This document shows positions 44,924-52,441 of a stretch of DNA of 64,000 nucleotides, in pieces. The DNA lies in contig JANLZB010000029.1 of the NCBI GenBank assembly GCA_031366005.1, forward strand, positions 1-64,000, given 5' to 3'. The notes under the pieces are model-generated. The model was not told where the DNA came from. It was given only the letters and a program-made list of their open reading frames with translations, and did not search any database. Both the position numbers and the translations under genes were made by a program. Source of the DNA: JANLUX01 sp031366005 (GTDB lineage Bacteria; Bacteroidota; Bacteroidia; AKYH767-A; OLB10). Numbering within the stretch: position 1 is the stretch's first letter; every line of letters starts with the position of its first letter.

Positions 44924-47230
44924 ATGTCAAAAAAGAAAAAAACATCCATTGACACCATTGGGCTTTTAAAAGCTTTAATCATTGAAATATTTAAACAACA
45001 TCCATATAAACATTATAATTATAAGCAGGTAATAAAAAAATTATCTCACGAACCTATTGCTGAGCAATCACAAATTTTGTTTGATACGCTGGATGAATAC
45101 AGCTTACGTGAATCGGTGCAAACTGCTATGGTTGCTTTAACTGCTTCCGGTGAACTGATGGAGGTTGACCGTGGTAAGTATAAATTATTTCCTGTTCAGC
45201 AATTCATTACAGGAAAAATTGATATTAGTTCGAGCGGTACTGCGTATGTGGTGAATGAAAATTTTGAAGAAGATATTATTATTCAGCGCCAGCACACGTT
45301 GAATGCGATGAATGGTGATTTAGTAAAAGTGAGTTTGTTTGCACAACGTCCGGGGAAGCGTGGCGAAGGAGAGGTGGTTGAAGTTTTAGAACGTGCACGC
45401 ACAGAGTTTGTCGGCATTGTGCAGTTATCTCAACGCTTTGCATTTCTTTCAACAGGTAATCCACGTAATGGTGTTGACATTTTTATTCCTTTTTCAGTTT
45501 TGAATGGTGCTGCGGATGGTGATAAAGCAATGGCTCGCATAACTGAATGGAAACCGGAAGCAAAAAATCCTACAGGAGAAATTATCAAAGTTCTTGGCAG
45601 GCCAGGAAATAACGACACAGAGATGGACGCCATTTTAGTAGAGTATGGTTTTCCACTTTCGTTTCCTGATAAAGTTGAGCGTGAATCGGAACAAATTCCT
45701 TTTGAGATTTCCAAAAAAGAAATTGCAGCAAGAAAAGATTTTAGAAAGATTACAACATTCACCATTGACCCGGTGGATGCAAAAGATTTTGATGATGCAT
45801 TATCAATAAGAAAGTTAAAAAATAATAATTGGGAAATCGGAGTACACATTGCAGATGTGACTTATTACATGCAAACAGGAACTGCATTGGATGATGAAGC
45901 TTTTGACCGTGCAACTTCGGTTTATCTGGTTGACCGTGTTATACCTATGTTACCAGAAAAATTAAGTAACCATGTTTGTTCATTGCGGCCTAATGAAGAT
46001 AAGCTTTGTTACAGCGCAGTATTTGAAATGAATGATAAAGCAGAAGTTTTAAATGAATGGTTTGGCAGAACTGTTATTCATTCTGATAAACGCTTTAGCT
46101 ATGAAGAAGCACAACAGGTTATTGAAACAGGAAATGGTGATTTGAAAGAGGAGATATTGACGATGGATCGCCTTGCAAAAATTTTGCGTAAAGAAAGATT
46201 TAAAAAAGGAGCCATCAGTTTTGAAAAAGCAGAAGTAAAATTTCGCCTGGATGAAAAAGGTTTTCCATTGGATGTTTATATAAAAGAAAGTAAAGACAGC
46301 AATAAACTGATTGAAGAGTTTATGTTGCTTGCCAATAGAAAAGTGGCGGAGTTTGTTGGCATGATGCATTTGAAATCAGATACATCTAAAGAAGAAAAAC
46401 CATTTGTTTACCGCGTACATGACTCTCCCGTTGAAGATCGGTTAAACACATTCGCATTATTTGCAAGCAAGTTTGGTTATCGCATCAATACTAAATCGGA
46501 AAAAGAAATTGCAAGTTCGCTCAATCAATTATTGAAAGACGTGCATGGAAAAAAAGAACAGAATGTATTAGAACAACTTGCCATACGAACCATGGCAAAA
46601 GCGATTTATACAACTGATAACATTGGTCATTACGGATTGGCTTTTGATTATTACACACATTTTACTTCTCCGATAAGACGTTATCCGGATGTATTAGTTC
46701 ACCGTTTGTTAGATCATTATTTGAAAGGAGGCAAACCTGTTGATGTAGAAACTTTGGAAAAACAATGCAAGCACAGTACAGAAAATGAAATACGTGCATC
46801 AGAAGCTGAACGCGCATCTATCAAATTTAAACAGGTTCAATATTTATTAAACCGTGAAGGAGAAGTTTTCGATGGAATTATTTCCGGTGTTACCGAATGG
46901 GGCATTTATGTGGAGTTATCAGAAAGTAAATGTGAAGGCTTAATTCGTCTGCGCGATCTGGATGATGATTTTTATGAATTGGATGACAAAAATTATTGCA
47001 TCATCGGTCACCGGACAAGAAAAAAATTTCAGTTGGGAGATTCATTAAAAGTGCAATTAAAATCTGCAGACCTGACAAAAAAACAAATAGATTTTATTTT
47101 ATATGATGAATTCCGTAAACCTTCTTTTAAACAATCGAGGGGAGAATCACCAAGACCTGATCGGAATCGCAGAGTGAGGGAACGTCATCCAGAGAAAAAA
47201 AATAAAAAACCATTTTATAAACGTAAATAA
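44924..47230 (+). CDS. rnr: ribonuclease R
   Basis: Processive 3'-5' exoribonuclease able to digest structured RNA. The start is placed at the ATG of MSKKKKTSIDTIGLL (44924), giving 768 residues; the frame is open 38 residues further upstream but those residues are not family-like. A winged-helix start, two cold-shock domains (about 75-230), the RNB domain with FTIDPVDAKDFDDALSI (catalytic aspartates), HYGLAFDYYTHFTSPIRRYPDVLVHRLL, and a C-terminal S1 domain (GEVFDGIISGVTEWGIYVEL) with a basic tail are all present. A TACTTTCG element just upstream is a weak promoter candidate. Confidence 0.95.
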   Translation: MSKKKKTSIDTIGLLKALIIEIFKQHPYKHYNYKQVIKKLSHEPIAEQSQILFDTLDEYSLRESVQTAMVALTASGELMEVDRGKYKLFPVQQFITGKIDISSSGTAYVVNENFEEDIIIQRQHTLNAMNGDLVKVSLFAQRPGKRGEGEVVEVLERARTEFVGIVQLSQRFAFLSTGNPRNGVDIFIPFSVLNGAADGDKAMARITEWKPEAKNPTGEIIKVLGRPGNNDTEMDAILVEYGFPLSFPDKVERESEQIPFEISKKEIAARKDFRKITTFTIDPVDAKDFDDALSIRKLKNNNWEIGVHIADVTYYMQTGTALDDEAFDRATSVYLVDRVIPMLPEKLSNHVCSLRPNEDKLCYSAVFEMNDKAEVLNEWFGRTVIHSDKRFSYEEAQQVIETGNGDLKEEILTMDRLAKILRKERFKKGAISFEKAEVKFRLDEKGFPLDVYIKESKDSNKLIEEFMLLANRKVAEFVGMMHLKSDTSKEEKPFVYRVHDSPVEDRLNTFALFASKFGYRINTKSEKEIASSLNQLLKDVHGKKEQNVLEQLAIRTMAKAIYTTDNIGHYGLAFDYYTHFTSPIRRYPDVLVHRLLDHYLKGGKPVDVETLEKQCKHSTENEIRASEAERASIKFKQVQYLLNREGEVFDGIISGVTEWGIYVELSESKCEGLIRLRDLDDDFYELDDKNYCIIGHRTRKKFQLGDSLKVQLKSADLTKKQIDFILYDEFRKPSFKQSRGESPRPDRNRRVRERHPEKKNKKPFYKRK

Positions 47231-47267
47231 ATTTTGAGCGCTAAGGATTGAAGTTTAGAAAATCCAT

Positions 47268-48305
47268 TTAACTTTTTGCAGGATCAAAAATTCCATTTAC
47301 TTCCAGCTTTTCAATAGTTGACAGCTTATCAAATTCTTCCGGAGTTTTTGCCGTTTGAGAAATTGATAGTTTCTGTTTTATAAAATCTTTTATTTTTCTA
47401 GTATGCAATGGCATTAATGCTTTTTGAATAAAAAAAAGAGACCTGTTTTTACGCAAGTCACTCATTTGATATTTATCAGGAAAATCGTCAAACAATCTTT
47501 TACATACCTCTTCAATCATAATGATATCCGGTTCACTCATGCCGGTTTTCCATTTGCCAAAATTGTTTTTCATAAAATCATTATTCAGGTTTGCCTTCCA
47601 GCTTTCTCCACTGGCAGCCACCTGATCCGAACTTTTATAAAACTCCATCATAGCCGGCTCAAACCTTACTTCCAATTCCTCACAAATTCTTTTTATCTCG
47701 GTTAACGGATCAGTAATAAGATCCTCATAAAAAACGCGTACATAACGTTTACCAAAAAGCTTTTGAGCAATGTCAACTCCACACTCATATTGTAAAAGAT
47801 AATGCTCTGCAATGATCTGAATATTTACATCAAACTTTTTGGTGTATTCCGCTTTCATGGTTGACATCACTACATCACGCGGATCTCGGATGATATGCAG
47901 TATATAGGAGGAAGGAAATTGTTCTTTCAATCTTCTTGCAAGCCACACATTTTGTGGTGTGCCTTCAACAAGAATATCTTTTTTACGCTCCTGCGCAAAA
48001 AGATTCATATACGTTGTAAATAATTCTACCGGATTGAAGCCAGGTTTAAGATGAGATAAAACTTCTTCGGCAGAAATATTTAAACGCTGCACTTTTTCAT
48101 CCTCATTAAGAATTTTTTTCAGGCTTGTAAAATCGTTAAATGCCTTTTTTGTTTTGTTGGTAGCAGCATAAGCATAAGTGGGAAGTAAATGTGATTCAGG
48201 AGGAGAAACACACTCGCTATGCTGATTAAAAATAGCCTGGAGCAGGGAGGTTCCTGATCTGGGAGCTCCACCAATAAAAATCCATTTTTTAATTTTATTC
48301 TCCAC
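47268..48305 (-). CDS. sulfotransferase family protein
   Basis: 345 residues with the PAPS-binding loop FIGGAPRSGTSLLQAIF (about 10-26), the second PAPS contact IIRDPRDVVMSTM (about 136-148) and the helix-loop VRVFYEDLITDPLTEIKRI. These are the marks of the sulfotransferase fold that moves sulfate from PAPS to hydroxyl or amine groups of sugars, lipids or proteins. No PAPS synthesis genes are close. The gene converges with rnr and is followed on the same strand by nothing obvious. Confidence 0.87.
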   Translation of the reverse strand: MENKIKKWIFIGGAPRSGTSLLQAIFNQHSECVSPPESHLLPTYAYAATNKTKKAFNDFTSLKKILNEDEKVQRLNISAEEVLSHLKPGFNPVELFTTYMNLFAQERKKDILVEGTPQNVWLARRLKEQFPSSYILHIIRDPRDVVMSTMKAEYTKKFDVNIQIIAEHYLLQYECGVDIAQKLFGKRYVRVFYEDLITDPLTEIKRICEELEVRFEPAMMEFYKSSDQVAASGESWKANLNNDFMKNNFGKWKTGMSEPDIIMIEEVCKRLFDDFPDKYQMSDLRKNRSLFFIQKALMPLHTRKIKDFIKQKLSISQTAKTPEEFDKLSTIEKLEVNGIFDPAKS

Positions 48306-48393
48306 CTGTAATTTCCAATATTACTAATATGAGGAGGATAAAGTTACACTGATATCCTATTTTTTCAACAAACGGTTGTAAATAGCTTTTCTA

Positions 48394-49881
48394 CTAATTT
48401 TTCACTCCTTCATATTTTTTCACTTCACCGTTTTCATAAGTTGTGGTCAGTATTAATTCACCATTCACATCATAGGTTTTCCAGTTACCCTCCTTTAAAC
48501 CTAAACGGTAGTAGCGTTCTTCACGAATCTTTCCATTGTCAAAATAAAAGATGTGCTTACCGTTTTCATTGCCTTCAAAATATTCTCCTTCAAAAGCAAT
48601 TTTTCCATTTTGAAAATACTGTTTCCAAACTCCATCCTGATTTCCCTCCACATAATTTCCTTCTGCAATGTATTCACCATTCTTAAATTTCCAGTGTCCT
48701 TCGCGTAAACCATTAACATAATTTCCTTCTGCAATTGAACCACTGTCACTGTATTCTTTTGAAAGGCCTTCTTCTTTTCCAAGCTTAAAATTTTCTTCGC
48801 GTAATAAATTTCCATTGGGATAATACCATTTCCAGATAGAATCAGGTTGATTATTTTTATAAAAACCCTGTTGTTGAATTTGCTGACCGGGATAATAAAA
48901 TGTCCACAATCCATCCCGTTTTCCATTCTTGAAATTTCCTTCTGATTTTATTTTTCCATCCGGATAAAAATATTTCCAGTTACCTTGCTGACTTCCTGTT
49001 TCATCAACAGTTCCACCTTCTGCAACTACTTTATCCTTATCATACAACTTTGATGATATAATTTTTCCTTCTCTGTCAAAATCACGATACACACCTTCTT
49101 TAACACCATTGATAAGATTTACTGAAGATTTAGGACGACCATTGTTATGATAATCGCGTTTAATATCTAACTGCACATTAGCTGCTTCATCAGGTACCAA
49201 TTCACCATTCTTATAAATCTCCATCTTCGTCATCATTCCATCACGAGTGTATTCGCGAAACACTCCGTTCTTTTTGTCATCCTTGTAAGTTCCCTCACTC
49301 TTCACCACATCATCCGGATAAAATTCCTTCCAAACACCTTGCTTGAATCCGAATTTATCAATGCGGTTAATCTTTTGTTCTTTTTGAAAATATCCGTTCT
49401 TAAAAGTGGTAATCGTTATGATTCTTCCGTCATCAGCATACTCTTTGGCGTTACCATTCTCAACCCCATCTTTATAACGAATCGTTTTTGCTAATTTTCC
49501 ATTCTCGTTAAAATATTTTGCTGTGCTGTCAATCACATTGTTGTTCATCCAAATTTCTGATGAAACATTTCCATTCTCATAAAATTCACGCTGCAATCCA
49601 TTCTTAACTCCAGCTTCATAATCATACTCCGCAGTTTTATTTCCTTTCTCGCTGTAAAATTTCCACTCACCTTTTAACTGGGAATTTACCCTGTTGCCCC
49701 CTGATTTTAGTATTCCGTTTTCATAATAACTTTTCCAGATGCCATCAGGTTTACCATTTACAAAATTTCCTTCGCTGCTAACTTTTCCATTTCCATAATA
49801 AAATTTAACCGGTCCGTTTTGCTGGGCGCAAAGCAATTGCACATTGCACAAAATCAAAAAAATCAAAAAATATTTTTTCAT
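48394..49881 (-). CDS. secreted MORN-type (YwqK-like) repeat protein
   Basis: About 495 residues from the ATG of MKKYFLIFLILCNVQLLCAQQ (49881); the extra 40 residues of the longer frame run into the inverted repeat upstream. After the signal peptide, the protein is made of some twenty repeats of about 22 residues with the pattern Y-x-N-G-x-x-x-x-E-G-N-x-x-N-G-x-x-x-G-x-W-x-x-Y, for example YYGNGKVSSEGNFVNGKPDG, which is the YwqK/MORN-like beta-hairpin repeat. Databases often call it a YwqK family antitoxin, but nothing here supports a toxin-antitoxin role; a structural or binding role outside the cytoplasm is more likely. Confidence 0.85.
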   Translation of the reverse strand: MKKYFLIFLILCNVQLLCAQQNGPVKFYYGNGKVSSEGNFVNGKPDGIWKSYYENGILKSGGNRVNSQLKGEWKFYSEKGNKTAEYDYEAGVKNGLQREFYENGNVSSEIWMNNNVIDSTAKYFNENGKLAKTIRYKDGVENGNAKEYADDGRIITITTFKNGYFQKEQKINRIDKFGFKQGVWKEFYPDDVVKSEGTYKDDKKNGVFREYTRDGMMTKMEIYKNGELVPDEAANVQLDIKRDYHNNGRPKSSVNLINGVKEGVYRDFDREGKIISSKLYDKDKVVAEGGTVDETGSQQGNWKYFYPDGKIKSEGNFKNGKRDGLWTFYYPGQQIQQQGFYKNNQPDSIWKWYYPNGNLLREENFKLGKEEGLSKEYSDSGSIAEGNYVNGLREGHWKFKNGEYIAEGNYVEGNQDGVWKQYFQNGKIAFEGEYFEGNENGKHIFYFDNGKIREERYYRLGLKEGNWKTYDVNGELILTTTYENGEVKKYEGVKN

Positions 49882-49898
49882 ATTGAGATTAATTTTTG

Positions 49899-49968
49899 AG
49901 ACGCAGATTTGCAGATTGGAACAGATTAGGCAGGTATTTAATCTGTTCCAATATTTAAATCTGCGTCT
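49899..49968. repeat. 30-bp imperfect inverted repeat
   Basis: Arms 49899-49928 (AGACGCAGATTTGCAGATTG...) and 49939-49968 are reverse complements with three mismatches and a 10-base loop. CGCAGATTT-type elements of this kind are common between genes in Bacteroidota. It lies just upstream of the MORN-type gene, in its possible leader. Confidence 0.75.
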
Positions 49969-50040
49969 GTAATCCTGAATCATCATACCAAAGATACCCA
50001 CATCAATTCAGATTTTCCAACTTCAAATTTTAAACCTGAA

Positions 50041-50443
50041 ACTTCAAACTCTATTTATAATATATCTTTTTAATTTAAATATTTATATATTGTTATATGC
50101 CTGTTAGTATGGTTCAAAACAAATTGCTTGTTTGCTTGACTAATCCACTTATCTGAGTTTAAACACAGTTTGTTAACATGTTGTATTTTCCAATTACTTG
50201 ATTTTGAAACAAGAGTTATGCTTATTAACAACTGTTGATAACAGCAAGCGTTAACTCGTTTACTGAATAAAGTTGTTAGTTGCTGTTGATAAGGCTGTGC
50301 AGTAATTAACCGCAAATACCACTGACAGGATTTGGATGAGTGGTTTATTTGATTAAGCAGATGCATGTTTTTAAAAACCAAATTTTTTTGTGAGTTATTA
50401 TCACCATGTTATAGTATGTAATAAACATCTTTTTTGTTGATAA
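50041..50443. other. candidate replication origin: AT-rich block with DnaA-box-like repeats
   Basis: This part of a 750-base gene-free region (49882-50630) begins with an extremely AT-rich stretch (about 50051-50097). It then carries TGTTGATAA at 50233-50241, 50284-50292 and 50435-50443, all in one direction. A fourth, opposed box TTATTAACA (50222-50230) makes a near-palindrome with the first. TTATCAACA differs from the DnaA consensus TTATCCACA by one base. Gene directions diverge around this region. No dnaA gene is in the window, and a minus-strand frame of 103 codons here does not look like a protein. Confidence 0.35.
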
Positions 50444-50506
50444 CTAAAAAGTTAAAGGCTTATTATGCAGGGCTATAGTTTTTGCCTGTTGAAAACAATG
50501 AATGCA

Positions 50507-50573
50507 ACGCGGATGACACGGATCGAACAGATAAAAGCTGATTTTATCAATGCAAAATCTTACCTATCCGCGT
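50507..50573. repeat. nested inverted repeat before rpiB
   Basis: Outer arms ACGCGGAT (50507-50514) and ATCCGCGT (50566-50573), inner arms GATAAAA (50530-50536) and TTTTATC (50542-50548) with a 5-base loop. It resembles the CGCGGAT-type intergenic elements of the phylum and lies 57 bases before rpiB. Confidence 0.55.
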
Positions 50574-50630
50574 CATTTGCTTTCTATTACTGACGTATAA
50601 ATTTTACCTTTACATCCAATAAAAATAAAC

Positions 50631-51062
50631 ATGCAAACAATAATAATAGGAGCTGATCATGCCGGTTTCGAGATGAAAGAAAAAGTAAAAGTCTATTTAT
50701 CAGCCAAAGGTTTTTCAATAACTGACAAAGGAACTTACTCAGCCGAATCGGTTGACTATCCTGATTTTGCACATGCTGTTGCCCGTGAACTGGAAAATGA
50801 TAAAACCAAAACCGGTATTTTATTATGCGGAAGCGCAAACGGTGTAGCAATCACCGCCAACAAACATGCACACATAAGAGCTGCAGTTTGCTGGACAGAA
50901 GAAATTGCAAAACTGGCACGTCAGCATAACAACGCAAATATTATTTGTATCCCATCCCGTTTTGTGGAAGAATCAACAGCAGAAAAAATGATAAATATTT
51001 TTTTAAGTACTGAGTTTGAAGGTGGAAGACATGAGAGAAGGGTAGAGAAGATTGAGTGCTAA
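50631..51062 (+). CDS. rpiB: ribose 5-phosphate isomerase B
   Basis: Interconverts ribose 5-phosphate and ribulose 5-phosphate in the pentose phosphate pathway. The 143 residues are of the RpiB/LacAB family: IIGADHAGFEMKEKVK (D9, H10), DKGTYSAESVDYPDFAH, the active-site cysteine C66 in LLCGSANGVAITANKHAHIRAA, and HNNANIICIPSRFV. It follows the candidate origin region, with repeats upstream, and ends directly against the convergent thioredoxin gene (no bases between). Confidence 0.95.
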   Translation: MQTIIIGADHAGFEMKEKVKVYLSAKGFSITDKGTYSAESVDYPDFAHAVARELENDKTKTGILLCGSANGVAITANKHAHIRAAVCWTEEIAKLARQHNNANIICIPSRFVEESTAEKMINIFLSTEFEGGRHERRVEKIEC

Positions 51063-51365
51063 TCACACAAACTCCATCATCTTTTCAACCAATTCATCAC
51101 CCATCATAAAGCCGGGCATTCGCCACAGTAATTCTCCGTTTTTAAAAATCATTAAAGTAGGAACACTTTTTATGGCAAACTCATTTTGTAATTCAGGATG
51201 TTTATCCAGATCAATTTTTTCTACTTTAATTTTTCCTGCAAGTTGTGGTTTTATTACTTCTAAAATAGTATCGAGAATTTTGCATGGTTCGCACCAGTCA
51301 GCATAAAAATCAATAAAAACCGGTTTATTGTTTTGTGTAAGTTTTTTGAATTCTTCTATAGTCAC
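51063..51365 (-). CDS. thioredoxin family protein
   Basis: About 100 residues with the thioredoxin fold: KPVFIDFYADWCEPCKILDTI (redox pair in WCEPC), IDLDKHPELQNEFAIKSVPTLMIFKNGELLWRMPGF with the cis-proline. The longer frame (to 51428) adds PVRVLNPDRGKK, which is only the translation of the palindrome at 51381-51413, so the start is placed at GTG 51365 (VTIEEFKKL). ATG is absent there, so the start is uncertain. A disulfide reductase of the cytoplasm. Confidence 0.85.
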   Translation of the reverse strand: MTIEEFKKLTQNNKPVFIDFYADWCEPCKILDTILEVIKPQLAGKIKVEKIDLDKHPELQNEFAIKSVPTLMIFKNGELLWRMPGFMMGDELVEKMMEFV

Positions 51366-51380
51366 AATGGTTAATTTTTT

Positions 51381-51413
51381 ACCCCTGTCAGGGTTCAAAA
51401 CCCTGACAGGGGT
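51381..51413. repeat. perfect palindromic hairpin in the thioredoxin leader
   Basis: ACCCCTGTCAGGGTT (51381-51395), 3-base loop, then the exact reverse complement (51399-51413). It lies between the promoter-like TACTTTTG (minus strand) and the thioredoxin start, so it would be in the 5' leader. A GC-rich island in AT-rich DNA; palindromes of this type are dispersed repeats in the phylum. Confidence 0.85.
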
Positions 51414-51425
51414 TGCATTTGAATG

Positions 51426-51433
51426 CAAAAGTA
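51426..51433 (-). promoter_or_regulatory. TAnnTTTG promoter core of the thioredoxin gene
   Basis: TACTTTTG on the minus strand fits the -7 element. No TTG at the expected distance. It would place the palindrome in the transcribed leader. Confidence 0.35.
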
Positions 51434-51663
51434 CAATAACACCGTTGCAATATTTTTTGAAAAACCGTAACCTATTCTTTATTCTACCGTTAAATTGAAT
51501 TACGGAAAGTTAAAATGAACAATGGAAGGATAATTCTTTGCGAAAGCAAGCGCTTAAACTCCGTGTTTCTCTGCGTTAAAAATTTAAACGCATTGTTCAC
51601 GAAGAAAAAAAATGCAGAAAACAACAAAGAATAAGTAAAAAAGGCAACAGTGTGTCATCCAAA

Positions 51664-52425
51664 ATGCAAATCATAATTCAATTATTAAATAAGTTAAATA
51701 TTAAGCTGCAGCTGATTTTTATTTCAGCGGCTTTACTGTTTTCATCGTGTAACAAACAAGTGTTGTTTTCACACTCCTCTTCAAATAAAAATGTAGCGAT
51801 AGATAAGGATACAGGAGAATCACGTCTTGAAAAAATATTAATGCCGGATGATAAAATTATGGTAAGCGTGTGGGACCATGATGATTTAAGCGTTGGCAAT
51901 CTTCAAAATGTGGTGAGCCTTCAGGAAGAATATGGCAAATGGGTAATGATAGATGCAAAAGGAGAAGTAAAACTTCCGCAGATAGGAAACATAAAACTAC
52001 AAGGACTCACAGTGCGTGAAGCAACTGCTGCGCTCGAAAAATCTTATTCGCAGTTTGTACAAAAACCAAATGTAAATATCCGCGTATTAAATAACCAGGT
52101 TACGTTATTGGGCGAAGTAAAGGCACAAGGCAATTATATTTTCAGCAGCGATAATATTCGTTTGGTGGATTTGATTGGTAAAGCCCAGGGCTTCACAGAC
52201 TATGCAAAGACAAAAAGTATTCAGATCGTGCGCGGTGATAAACAATTTAAAGTGGACTTAACAAACACTTATAATGTTTCTAACCAGGAACTAATTATTT
52301 ATCCCGGTGATGTAGTATATGTTCCACCTGCAGGTAATAAAGGCTTCGATCGTTTCACCACCAAGTTGATTCCTATTGCAAGTTTGTTTACTGCCATCGC
52401 ATTAATATATAGTGTAACACATTAA
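51664..52425 (+). CDS. polysaccharide export outer-membrane lipoprotein, Wza-like
   Basis: About 253 residues; ATG 51664 is preferred to a GTG four codons upstream. A lipoprotein signal ends at LLFSSC (lipid-modified Cys). The export domain has DDKIMVSVWDHDDLSVGNLQNVVS, then DAKGEVKLPQIGNIKLQGLTVREATAALEKSY (polysaccharide export motif) and a SLBB domain NNQVTLLGEVKAQGNYIFSSDNIRLVDLIGKAQGFTDYAKTKSIQIVRG, and a C-terminal hydrophobic helix. It forms the outer-membrane channel for exopolysaccharide. The next gene, 16 bases on, encodes its inner-membrane partner. Confidence 0.92.
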   Translation: MQIIIQLLNKLNIKLQLIFISAALLFSSCNKQVLFSHSSSNKNVAIDKDTGESRLEKILMPDDKIMVSVWDHDDLSVGNLQNVVSLQEEYGKWVMIDAKGEVKLPQIGNIKLQGLTVREATAALEKSYSQFVQKPNVNIRVLNNQVTLLGEVKAQGNYIFSSDNIRLVDLIGKAQGFTDYAKTKSIQIVRGDKQFKVDLTNTYNVSNQELIIYPGDVVYVPPAGNKGFDRFTTKLIPIASLFTAIALIYSVTH

Positions 52426-52441
52426 GTGAGAAATAAAAAAC

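Noticed and set aside
48394..49881. Repetitive DNA considered as a CRISPR array
   Set aside because: The periodicity is imperfect, about 66-69 bases, and in frame with a secreted repeat protein; there are no conserved direct repeats with unique spacers and no cas genes.
50070..50381. Minus-strand frame of 103 codons in the gene-free region
   Set aside because: Translation is rich in N, Q, K and L with no domain, and it runs across the TGTTGATAA boxes and AT-rich block; it looks like a chance frame.
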